This document shows, in pieces, positions 20,875-31,500 of a DNA stretch of 64,000 bases; within the stretch, counting starts at the first letter, position 1; each line of letters starts with the position of its first letter. The DNA is taken from contig JBHGNT010000022.1 of the NCBI GenBank assembly GCA_043228905.1, positions 8,990,001-9,054,000 on the forward strand, written 5' to 3'. The notes below the pieces were generated by a model that saw only the letters and a list, made by a program, of their open reading frames with translations, was not told the DNA's origin and did no database searches. The stretch is from Azolla caroliniana. Its lineage: Eukaryota > Polypodiophyta. The position numbers and the translations under genes were made by a program.

Positions 20875-21140
20875 CCTTGGGGGAAGAAATCTCTCTCATA
20901 TTGATATTGGACCACTCCTTACATGGTTGTTGGCTCCTTCCTTTCAAGAAATCTCTCTCATATTGATATCGGACCACTCCTTACATGGTTGTTGGATCCT
21001 TCCTTTCAAGAAATCTCTCTCATATTGATATCGGGCCACTCCTTACATGGTTGTTGGCTCCTTCCTTTCAAGAATAATCTCTCATATTCATATTGGACCA
21101 CTCCTTATATGGATGTTGGCTCCTTTCTTTAAAAGATTTA
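20875..21140. repeat. About 62-bp tandem repeat, four copies
   Basis: Four copies of a unit containing AAATCTCTCTCATATTGATAT, CACTCCTTACATGG and GTTGGCTCCTTCCTTTC, with the last copy more diverged. No coding role is apparent. A downstream TTTATAAAG and AATAAA (about 21183-21216) resemble LTR signals, but no LTR could be delimited. Confidence 0.75.
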
Positions 21141-21468
21141 TCTCTCATTTTCAAATCCAATCCATTGTAACATGATTCTAAGTTTATAAAGAATCGATTT
21201 CTTTTGCAATAAACGAATGTTTCCTCTCATCTACTTATCTTATATGTGAATATTGCTTGTGTTGTGCGTGTGTGTACTAATTCCTTCCAGTCCATAACCC
21301 CAGCGGTTCCGTCTCACGATCCGCACATAATGACGGATTCTCACGACACCGTCGGAAGCGAGCTTGCCATGCTTCTATCCATTTCCTCTTTTGTTTGTTC
21401 TTATCGACTATTAGGATTCGTTTGTGTTACAACTCTTCTTGGCAAACAGAGGATGTTCTAACCCTCAC

Positions 21469-21480
21469 GCTTTGATACCA
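21469..21480 (-). promoter_or_regulatory. Primer binding site of element A (tRNA-iMet)
   Basis: TGGTATCAAAGC on the minus strand, 11 bases from the LTR at 21492. It identifies that LTR as the 5' LTR of a minus-strand copia element. Confidence 0.75.
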
Positions 21481-21491
21481 TTTAAAAATCG

Positions 21492-21586
21492 TGTGCAGAA
21501 GCTTGTAGACACAACCAGTTTCTACTGGATAGCAATAGAAAACATAATGAATGTGTAATGGAAGCTTGAAACACACAAAGAGAGTA

Positions 21587-21631
<45 letters not shown>

Positions 21632-21916
21632 ATAACACAAAACTCTATTTCAAAAAATACACTCTATAAACTTTGTACATCGAATGTGCTTAGAGAGCAC
21701 TTTTATACAAATCCTTAAAATGACTGATAGAAGTATCGACAAGTACTTCAATGCTTGTACTGAGCTACTGACACTAACTCCTAGGAACATAACTCCTTAG
21801 TAGACTAGGAACGTAGGCCTCCAACAGCCTACTGATTCGCACATGGGTCCGGCTTTTCGTTCAGATTCTCGGCTTGTTTAGCCAATCCAGCCCACATGGA
21901 GCTTGCTCGCTCAACA
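21492..21916 (-). repeat. 5' LTR of copia element A
   Basis: 425 bp, TGTGCAGAAGC to GCTCAACA on the plus strand. It matches 6660-7051 with many differences and is longer because of an internal (GA)n run at about 21592-21630. Confidence 0.75.
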
Positions 21917-22785
21917 ACAAGAGAGGGGAATAAATAGATATATTTTTAACATCCATGAGAAACTAATTGTGATCTATGAGAGCAAGAAAGAGGGAGAGAA
22001 TTCCATTCACACCATAAATCGTTACATACCATCCCTCAAGCAATTCATGTGTTTACAAATGTTGCCTCTGTCATCAATTGCAGTTTTAGTCAATTCGTTA
22101 AGCTTCATCCATATCATGAAGTGTGCATGCTTTTATGTATGCATTCATTCATTACGTACAAGATATAATCAACTCATATACATATCTTAATTCATTATAG
22201 ATCCATCCTACCTTTTACAAACATGTTTCCTCATCATGCACACTAGGATGATGGTTAAACATCATTATTTCGTGATGTTGCAATTCATTATTTTTGTTTC
22301 GAGAACATTTTGAGTAATGCACACCATTGTACATGTTTGTAAGTGTTTTCTATTGCGTTTATGGAACATTGTGTTTGTAAGGGATAATATAGATAAGGAC
22401 TCAAGAGTATGTATGACACAATTTTCATTGCAGTTTGTCAAAACGTGTTGTATGAAGGCACTCAATAACATCACACACACACACACAATGTTGGTGAAAG
22501 CATTATGAATCAATGCCTAGAATTCTAGTCATGACACAAGTGATGATGGATGGGGAGCATAGAATCATCTAGGGCAAAACCGTTTTTCATTGCACGACGT
22601 GTCAGACCATGTTGTGTAAAGGGAGCCCACCACACACATACCATGCGCTCTAAAAAACCATAAGCGTCACGAGCAACCAGATAAATGAGTGATGGGGCAT
22701 ACATGAAAAACGATGGGTTAGAAGTTGGACGATGTGATGCGCCCACCGAAATTCAGGAATCGATGGCATGACATCTTCAATTGAG
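21917..22785. other. Intergenic sequence, no gene recognised
   Basis: AT-rich sequence right of element A. Short frames at 21903-22190 and 22265-22513 have no family signal. It ends in a long CT microsatellite. Confidence 0.4.
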
Positions 22786-22788
22786 ACA

Positions 22789-22844
<56 letters not shown>

Positions 22845-23610
22845 AACTCTTGATAAGGAGGAGTCTTGTACGTTCACATGAAGAAGAAGAAGAAGAGGAT
22901 GATGGATACCTAACTCCCCCCCCTCCCTCTCTCTCTCTCTAACCCAATTATCGTGTCCAAATGAAAAACTATAATCGGAAAATAGAATTGAAAATGAAAA
23001 TGAAAATGAAGAAGGAATAGAAAATGAGAATGAAAACGAATAAGGAATTGAAAATGAGAATGAAAACGAATAAGGAATTGAAAAATGAAAATGACAATGA
23101 CAACGAAGAAGGAATAGAAAAAATAGAATGAGAATGAGAATAAATTTTCGTGATTTTAACTCGAGAAATAATTATATTATCCATTACTTTAATCCGTTAT
23201 AACAAAATGAAGTTTTTATACATATATGTAATGTAACACAGATACATAAAAATAAATAAAGTAATAAGATAAAAAGCAAAAATAGAAGAAAACAAACAAA
23301 TATGTACTGTAGAAACATAAATAAATAAACCAACAAATATGTATATGTATGTAAATAATGAAAATAAATAAGTAAAATAAATCAATACGCCAACAAATAT
23401 ATGTATGTAAATAATGAAAATAAATAAGTAAAATAAATCAATACAGTAAACCAACAAATATATGTAAATAATGAAAATAAATCAATAAATAAACCAACAA
23501 ATATATGTAAATAATGAGAAGAAAATATATACATACATAGATAATATTTAATGAATTGAGTTAATTAACGAAGATTGACACATTAAATAGAAGAAGAAGA
23601 AGAAGAAGAA
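22786..23610. repeat. Cluster of simple repeats upstream of GPAT
   Basis: A (CT)n run at about 22790-22838, a C/CT run at 22915-22941, a GAAAATGA/GAATGAAAAC minisatellite at about 22975-23140, several copies of an AAATAAATAAGTAAAATAAATCAATA plus CAACAAATATATGTA unit (about 57 bp) at 23240-23520, and a (GAA)n run at 23589-23612 that ends about 20 bases before the GPAT start codon. Some of this must serve as promoter and 5' UTR of GPAT, but no TATA box can be chosen with confidence. Confidence 0.75.
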
Positions 23611-23632
23611 GAGGAATCAGAGCAGTGCCCTG

Positions 23633-25590
23633 ATGATGGCTATGGCGGAAGGCAGCTTCCATCTACACAACACAAACCCTAAAACTGAGAAGAAGGAGTT
23701 TCCTTCCATTGCTTTATTCTGGTCTGCACCACGCCGTTCATCATTCTCATCATCACCATCTTCTTCGACATTACCATCATCGTCTCCTCCGCCAAATCCG
23801 CAGGGACGCATCGTCTGCAGCCTGAACTCTGCTCTCCTTCGATCCTCCAGCCCCTTCCCTTACTTCTTCCTCCTCTCTCTCGAAGCAGGAAGCCTTCTGC
23901 GCTCTTTCTTGCTCCTCTCCCTCTTCCCTCTCGCACTTCTACTCTCCCTCTTCAACACACTTACGCGCGCTTCTGACGACCTCTCCCTCCGTTTCCTAAT
24001 CTTCATCTCCACTGCAGGCATCCGTTTCTCTGAGATCCAAGGCGTTTCGAAAGCTGTCCTTACCAAATTCTTCCTCGATGATCTCCATCGCCAAACTTTC
24101 AAGATTCTCACTAATGCTACTACTACGACTTCCACCGATTCATCTACCTGCAGAATGAATAAGATATATGTGGTAACGTCATATCCTCGCGTTATGGTCG
24201 AATATTTCCTTAAAGAACATGTCGGCGTGGACGATGTCTTTGGTACTGAGCTTCAAGTAAATCGCCATGGCGTCTGCACAGGATTGGTGCAGAAACCTGC
24301 TGGTATTCTGACGGGGAAGAAGAAGGTGGAAGCTTTGCGGAAGGTATTTACTAATGGAGATATTCCTGACGTCGCTTTAGGAAGTGGAGATTCTGACTAT
24401 CCTTTCATGTCTTGGAGCAAGGTATTTATTTGATACTTGGATTAAACGATAGGGCTTAGAAATGAATTCAAGGCAGGAACAGACGATATGCTATCCTGTG
24501 TCTTATCCATAGCCAGTTTAGTCTGTCTATCATTTTGATCCATGTGAACAAGAAGGGGATTGATTCTCGTTTTTGTCTTTCCTGATTCTCTAATTTTCTT
24601 TTCTTTTCTTTTCTGATCGTTAGAGAGCATTGTTCTTAACAATCACGAGCCTACTCTTTCTTTCTTTGGTGAATGCAGGAGGCGTTTCTGGTGGATGTAG
24701 AAGCGGCCAAGCCAGTACCTCGGGAGCAGTATCGGAAGCCATTGGTGTTCCATGATGGACGCCTTGTACAGAGGCCGGTGCCAATCGCCGCCCTTGCCAT
24801 GTTTCTATGGCTTCCTGCAGGCGTCATCCTTGCGCTGGTGCGCTTGTTGATCTTGGAGTGTCTTCCCATGGAGTTAGTTGCGCCATTAATAGCATTATCT
24901 GGTCTCAACTTCAGAGTGAAAGGAGCTCCGCCATTGCCCCTCCCAGGATCATCGAAGCAGCAAGGCATACTGTTCGTGAGCTCCCACAGATCATTGATAG
25001 ATCCGTTAGTGGCATATGGAGGCCTGCGGAGGAAGGTGAGGGGATTGAGCTACTCCGCGAGTCCTTTCTCGGAGTTCATCTCTCCCGTGAAATTGGTGAA
25101 CCTCACTCGCAATCGAGACCAAGACAAGCGATTGATGGGAGGGCTATTGGCAAGGGGCGAAGATCTGTTCTTAACCCCAGAAGGGACGACGGGAAGGGAG
25201 CCATACCTGCTGAGGTTCAGCGCACTCTTCGCGGAGCTGACCGACGAGATCGTGCCGGTTGGGATGAAGCTGAGGGTGAGCATGTTCCACGGCACGAGCG
25301 CGAGGGGATTCAAAGCCTTGGATGCTTTGTTCATGGTGATGAATCCATGGCTGGCTTACGAGATGGTGATCCTCGAGAGGCTGCCGAGGGACGAAACTGT
25401 GGGGGGTGGAGCCAAGACCGGGTTCGAGGTGGCCAGCATTGTGCAGAAGAAAGTGGCGGACGCGCTCGGCGGATTCACCTGCACACAGCTGACACGCCGA
25501 GACAAATACATGGCCTTGGCAGGGAACGATGGTACCGTCCCCGCTGCTGTCGTGAAGACGGCTCGCGGAGGAGGCGGGAGCAGGAAATAG
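23633..25590 (+). CDS. sn-2 glycerol-3-phosphate acyltransferase (land-plant GPAT family)
   Basis: Transfers an acyl group from acyl-CoA to glycerol-3-phosphate, in this plant family mostly at sn-2 for cutin, suberin or related extracellular lipids, at the ER. Exons 23633-24421 and 24679-25590 are joined by a GT-AG intron, giving 566 aa (family about 500-585). Residues 60-260 form the N-terminal HAD-like domain. Its motif I reads VCSLNSALL where active members have DxDGTLL, so the phosphatase nucleophile is missing, as in GPAT1/5-like members. VVTSYPRVMVE and GSGDSDYPFM are later HAD blocks. Hydrophobic segments lie near 91-110 and 298-322. The acyltransferase domain has SSHRSLIDPL (H366, D371), TPEGTTGREPYLLRF (429-443) and VPVGM. 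The first ATG of three close together was taken as the start. No damage is seen. The exact GPAT subgroup is not assigned. Confidence 0.9.
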
Positions 25591-26089
25591 GCCGGCCACC
25601 CGCCCAGTGACGCCTTCAGACTTGTGTGCACCCGAAAACGGTAGCCAAATGCTACCCAAAATCAAATGCTAAAGAGAATTTATATTTGCATTCTTCAATC
25701 CATGATTGCCTTTCTATTTATTTTGCTTGCTTCTATTAATGAATGAACTTCCTGTTCATCATCATCATCATCATTGTATACGTATAAGTTATAACTAACA
25801 CACACAAAGTAATCGATAATCATCTACAAATTAGTGCTAAAAATGCGAGGAAACAACATAACTCTATAGTGTTGTGTTGTGTTTATTTGCTAAACACAAT
25901 TGTAAAGCATTCATTTGCCTTTCATAATACTACCACCTCTCTTAATGCATGGAATGAAATTAGATTCAAAAGGTGTTATGAAGGGAACAATAAGGAGTTA
26001 AACCCACCACCTCCTATCGAGTTATGCACTGGGAAACATGTGTTCGGCATATAGAGATATTGGTGTTACAGATACATTACAAAAGTCAA
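25591..26089. other. GPAT 3' flank
   Basis: The 3' UTR of GPAT probably ends in the first 200 bases; a (CATCAT)n run lies at 25755-25775. The rest is AT-rich without a recognisable gene. Confidence 0.4.
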
Positions 26090-26765
26090 GAATATGCCAA
26101 ATTATAGATGATCACATATTGCTTGGAATGTTGGATGTAAATTAAGAAAGAATCACAAGAGCAAAATTCTCTCATATGGTTGGGCAAATGACATAAAAAA
26201 TTGGTTCAAAAGATGGGACGTGGAAGATCTCCTAAAGCTTTCATGTGATGCTACGAATTATGTAATTCTTGAGGAAAGATTAATGGACCCACTAAGGAAG
26301 AAGAGAAAATATACTAAAAGGACAAAATTAGAATATTACATTGCAAATATCAATCCAGAATGTTTTGGTTCTATGTAAGCTAAGAAGACTTGTTGATCCT
26401 TTTCAACCTTATCTCATTACTAACACGAGAACTAACTAAGGTAAGAAGGTCTATTGATCGTTTTCAACCTTATCTCATTACTAACACAAGAGCTAACTAA
26501 GGTAAGAAGGTCTATTGATCGTTTTCAACCTTACCTCGTTACTAACACGAGTATTAACTCTCGTGAAGCCCTAATACCTCGCCACACTCAATCACACAAC
26601 CTATGCTTTAAGTTGCATTATGGAATCAAATCAGCCAACTACAAAGGCATGTGAGGTATGCAAGGAAGGGCAAGTAGAGGATGAATATCACTTACTTTTT
26701 ACATGCTCTGCATATAGTGCAATTCGTGAAAGCTATTAAGAAGGGTGATTACTTAAGTGTCACGC
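26090..26765 (+). pseudogene. LINE 3' end: C-terminal RT region with zinc-binding motif
   Basis: Plus-strand translation gives LSYGWANDIKNWFKRWDVED near 26180-26240, typical of the C-terminal part of plant LINE ORF2. It is followed by RRSIDRFQPYLVTNTSINS and by CEVCKEGQVEDEYHLLFTC SAYSAIRE near 26648-26740. That last block is the zf-RVT type C-x2-C...H...C motif that closes plant LINE ORF2 proteins. Frames are interrupted. A 72-bp segment (GTAAGAAGGTCTATTGATCG...) is tandemly repeated about three times at 26375-26560, which also wrecks the frame. It may be the same LINE family as the minus-strand fragment at 536-905. Confidence 0.7.
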
Positions 26766-27320
26766 TAAAGAGAACCACCTAGAAGGTTGAGCTCACATGT
26801 GTATGCTGCCTTGCTCACACATTGAGACTTGGTGCTTCAAAGTATGAATATTCTTTCTTAGGATGGTACTTGGGTCCTATGGGTCAATATTGGCCTCTCC
26901 ATGGACACTATAAATATCTATTTATCATACCCCCATCACCTCCACCACCACTTTTGTCTCAATAGACAATCTATTAACGAAATAATTTGATGGGAAAAAT
27001 ACTAGAGAGTTCCAGAATACTAGATATCAATAAACGTGTTTCAACATCGTGAATATTTGGCTCGCATATGTTCCCTATTTCGATCTCAATTCATGATATG
27101 AAGTATCAATTATGTGTTTATGATGCTTTCAAGGACGCGTACTCCTGAATTGTCCAATATCCCTGCCAAACAAAATCTATCTCCTACTCAATTTGAAACA
27201 CTCTCATGTTATTTTCCCTTCCAACATAGGTTTTTTGTAATTTCTCCCAAATATCCTTCACATTTTGAATTCCATCAACAGTGGTGTCCTTTCTTCTCAT
27301 GTATTGACATGATTATATAA
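26766..27320. other. Intergenic sequence, nothing recognised
   Basis: AT-rich sequence between the LINE end and the tandem-repeat block. No gene or repeat boundaries are evident. Confidence 0.35.
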
Positions 27321-28170
27321 AGGCAAGTCTAATTAACAACTATCAATTGATGTAGCATGAAGCAATATTTTGGAACCTCATCTAAAACCCTTCCTTTCCC
27401 TTTTAACAAGTGTCAACCAATGTAGTCTCCTATAGTATTTTAGAGCCTCATTTAAAACCCTTCTTTCCCTTTTCAGACTCGATTAAACAACAATGGTATT
27501 GAAGGCAAGCCCTTCTTCTTAAGTAATGACATGCTTAGGCATAGATTAGTCTTAATCAACAAGTGCTAGTTGATGTAGCCTCCTATAATATTTGGGACCT
27601 CATTTAAAATCCTTCTTTGCCCCCTTAATTCAAGGACAATGGGTAGCAGAGGTGAGCCCTTCTTCTTAAGAAATAGCATGAGCAGGTCGAGACAAATCTT
27701 AATTAACAAGCGTCAATTGATGTAACAACATGAAATATTTTGGAACCTCAGTTAAAACCCTTACTTTCTTTTTCGAGCCTTAGTTAAACGACAACAACAG
27801 TGAAGGCGACCCCCTTCTTCTCGAGTCATTCATAACAAAACGTTGTTATTAGTTCAAGATCAGTCTTCATTCAACAAGCGTGGATTCTATTGATGTAGCC
27901 TCATGTCGTGTCATGGAGCCTTAATTTAAAACACTTATTTTTTACTTTTCAAGCCTTAATTAAACGGCAGTTGTGTCTGAAGCAAGTAAGCCATGGTTAA
28001 GTAATGGCATGATTAGGGCGAGGTTAGTCTTAATTAGCAAGTGGTCATGGCGTGATTAGGTGGAGATCAGTCTTAAATTTTAATTAACAAGTGTCTGGTC
28101 TCATTGCGTGGCCTTCTCTCCCCAAGTATGTACATACATATTTTGGAACCTCATTTAAAACCCCTTCTTT
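27320..28170. repeat. Degenerate tandem array (about 175-bp unit, five copies) upstream of CPSF160
   Basis: Each unit has the words CTTAATTAACAAG, GATGTAGCCTC, ATTTTGGAACCTCATTTAAAAC, CCCTTCTT and a GTAATGGCATGATTAGG-like segment. Copies are recognisable near 27330, 27450, 27580, 27720, 27890 and a partial one at 28139-28165. Divergence between copies is high, so the array is old. The last copy directly adjoins the purine-rich leader of CPSF160, placing the array in that gene's promoter region. Confidence 0.75.
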
Positions 28171-28556
28171 TTTCTTCTGTGTAGAAACAGAAGAAACAGA
28201 AGAAGAAGAATCTGCAGAAGAAGAACTGAAGGAGAATGTGCAGACGAAGAAGAATGTGCAGAAGAAGAAGAATTTGTTGAAGAAGAAGGAGAAGAAGGAA
28301 GAATTTATTGAAGAAGAAGACGAATGTGAAGCAGCAGCAGCAGCGGCAGAAGAAGAATCTGTTGACCAAGAAGACACAAGAAGAAGGAAGAAAAGGTTTT
28401 GTTTCTCTGCAGATATCATGAGCTGAGGAGGAGGAGGAGGAGGAGAACAAGAAGAAGAAGAAAGAGAAGAGAAGAAGAAGAAGAGAAAAGAGCTAAGCAA
28501 AAGGAAGACCGTGCCTTATCTGCAGAGAGAGAAAGAGATTTGGATTGAGAGAGACG
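28171..28556 (+). promoter_or_regulatory. Purine-rich (AAG/GAA)n leader of CPSF160
   Basis: About 330 bases of almost pure GAA/AAG/CAG/GGA repeats precede the CPSF160 start codon at 28557. The long frame through it (28091-28426) is rich in Glu and Lys, has no in-frame ATG at its start and stops 130 bases before the CPSF160 ATG, so I treat it as 5' leader or proximal promoter. Such GA-rich tracts are common around plant transcription starts; the start site itself cannot be fixed from sequence. Confidence 0.5.
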
Positions 28557-31500
28557 ATGAGCTATGCTGCGTACAAGCTCTCCCATGCTCCCACAGGTGT
28601 GGAGAACTGTTGTTCAGCCTTCCTCACCCATAATCCTTCCCCTACCCCTTCCACCACTGCGCCTGCTCCTGCTCCCCCTCCTATAACCTCCATCTCCAGC
28701 GACATTGCTGTCGAAGATGGAATCCTTGGTACCACGAACACACCTGCACTCCCGCTCCTTCCAAATCTCATCATCAGCAAAGGAAACGTTCTCGAAGTCT
28801 ACCGTGTCAGAATGGAAGAAGCAGACGAGAAGGGCAGCGGTAAATCTTTATCTTCATCGTCTGCTTCAGTCTCTTCTGTTAGTGCAGGATCTGCTCCTCC
28901 TTCTGCTGCTCGCCGTGGTGGTGTTATGGATGGAGTCTCTTCAGCTTGGCTTGAGCTAGTCTGTAGCCACAAGTAAGAAATTTGTATGCCAGCCTAGTAA
29001 AGCAGATATAGTGCACATTTTCTGTGTGAGTTCTTGCGATACAGGGAACTTTACGAAATGCACTATAGGGGATACTTTGACTTATTTACTGATTGTTCTA
29101 GATGTGAAAAGACAGTAAACCTGTGAGCAGAAACTTTGGTGAAGAAGAGATTGTTAACTGGGCTTCATATCTGTGTTTCTACTTTGTTTTAGGGAGCCTT
29201 AGGAGTGGTTTGAGCATTTTATCTGCAGTGACACTTAAAACCCTATACCAGAAAGCATATTTAGTTAGTTAGAATTAGTGCACATTTCTAAATAGGAAGC
29301 TTTCAAAAGTGTATGTCAAGTAGGAACACTAAATCAGCGATGAAAATTCTGAAGAAGAAAGAGTTATGCCATTCATAAATATGGGAAATGCTAGTGTTTC
29401 TACATTGCAGGTAGTTTTGGTAGTTTGATAGGTTTAATAACTGTTCTAGCTGTAAAAAAACCTTATAAATAAAAGATTCTGAAATTGTTAGCCGAAATTT
29501 TAGAGAAGAAAGATCAGTGGCATTCATAGGTATGGAAAATTTCTGTTTTTCTTTGCTGCATGGAGTTTTAGGAGTGAATTAGAAGTAAGAAAATCTGAAT
29601 CAGACAATGTAGCTTCTCTAGCTGTGAAATATTCCAAAACTGGAGAGCAATATCTCTGAGAAGAAAAGATAAGAGCCATGTCAGGTGTAGATGTGATGAA
29701 TTTGTGCATTATAGACAGCTTTAGGCGTTTATCTACAAATAAAAAATCCTAAACCAGCAGCCTAATGTTTTTGAGAAGCACTTATAAATAAGGAGAATTT
29801 CTGTCTTTCTGCATTTATGGAGCTTTGGGGGCGCACAAGTAAGAAATCCTGAACCAGCAAATAAAAAATTCTAAAGAAGAAAATGTTATGCCATTCATTG
29901 TTTCATAGACACACAATTTCTGTATGATTGCCAGCTTTAGGAAGTGTTCCACTGAAACATTGATAGACTTATGAAACTTTTCTAGCACAGAACCATGCCT
30001 GTAATTAGTCAGGAAATTGTATAGCTATTCGTAGCTTTCAAATAATTTTATAAGAAAAGAAAACCACTTTATGATATTCCTATGCACAGCAAGATGTCTG
30101 TGATTCTGTATTGTAGGCTCATTTAATGAGTTCATTGGTGGAATTAATACCAAATTTATTTTCTTTATTGGTTCATTATTGGAGGAAACTCACTGTAAAA
30201 ATGCTACCGATAGGAGAACCTTATATTGTGGACTGTTTTCATGTTTCTGATCATGCAATCACTCTTTTTCAATCCTGATTGAAGATTACATGGAAATGTC
30301 GAGAGCATGGCAGTTTTATCTCACGGTAGAGATGGCAGTCGCAAACAAAGAGATGCTATTATCTTAGCCTTTCGTGATGCAAAAATGAGCGTACTGGAGT
30401 TTGATGATTCGACACACAGTTTGCATACAAGGTGAGTATGATTAAAATGCAGGACTTTGCTGAGCATGGTGACTTCCATGAATATAACTTATTCATACTT
30501 TTCTTTCCATTGTAGCTCTATGCATTATTTTGAGGGCCCTGATTGGCAACATTTGAAAAGAGGAGCAGAGAAGTTTCCAAAGGGTCCTTTGGTGCGTGCT
30601 GATCCCCAAGGAAGGTGTGCTGGTGTACTTGTCTATAATTCACAGATTATAATGCTAAAAGCAGCACAGGTATGCTGATGTAACTTTTCAAACTTTGTAT
30701 TGAACTTGTTAACATATAATGCTACTAGCTACATTGTTTTAAACCTCCAAACATAGCTTTGGCTGCTCAAGGAACCACAAGCTTAGCCGCCAAACGTGCA
30801 AGAAAAAGAGAAGAAAATCTTCTATGTGGAAATTTCCATGTGTATAGTGATTGCTAAAAGGCATAAAAAACCTCTCTGATTCTTTTCATATGTCCTATTT
30901 TAACATTCCTTTGTACAGTTTGCACCTATGCCAAAGCAATACAAGAGATTTTTGACAGTCATTGTATCTTTAAACTTAATTTTCTATCTACTAATTTTAT
31001 TACATGCTATGCTGGTTTTGGCAAGATGAAATCATTGAAACTACAATTGATATTGTGAATACAAATCCTTGAATTATTATGGCATAGACTGTTGATCATC
31101 TCTAGTTGTATATAACCATATATGTACGTATACACATTTGTGAAGCACATGCTCTCAAAGGTAGTTTTTGAAATCCCTTTTTCTAATTTAGTCCTATGCT
31201 TCATCGAGGTTGAGTTTGCTCATACGCTCTGTGGAATTGAGAAAAACTTTGTGCATTGGTAACTAATCAGCATTAATTTATATGATGATTGAGGGCTAAT
31301 TGCTAATTGCACAATCACATCATGTAACAGACCTTCATCGAGGAAGGAATGTAATTGCCTTGGGTATTTATTTGTGTAGCATGTAGTATGTGCAATGTCC
31401 AAAAGAATACAAAAAATTTGTTGAAGTTCTTATGTCATTGATATGTAAAACATGTTGTGACTGCATATATATGTATTTGAAGAAAAGGTATTTGTGAGGC

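Larger units (their letters stand above)
6660..21916 (-). mobile_element. Old Ty1/copia retrotransposon A, minus strand, host to nested insertions
   Basis: Two related LTRs in the same orientation bracket this 15-kb block: 6660-7051 (3' LTR) and 21492-21916 (5' LTR). A purine-rich tract (minus GAGAGGGAG) lies just inside the first, and a tRNA-iMet primer site (minus TGGTATCAAAGC, 21469-21480) just inside the second, as expected for one minus-strand element. Copia integrase, RT and RNase H pieces lie at 10490-12560 and 7342-8626, full of stops and frameshifts. Between them sit an insertion at about 8622-10510, minisatellites, a hAT-like fragment and the young element B. Flanking pentamers AATAG and ACAAG match only partly, so the assignment of the two LTRs to a single element is likely but not certain. 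Confidence 0.7.

Noticed and set aside
28091-28426. Possible upstream ORF rich in Glu/Lys before CPSF160
   Set aside because: No ATG start and purely (GAA)n in composition; more likely leader or promoter DNA.
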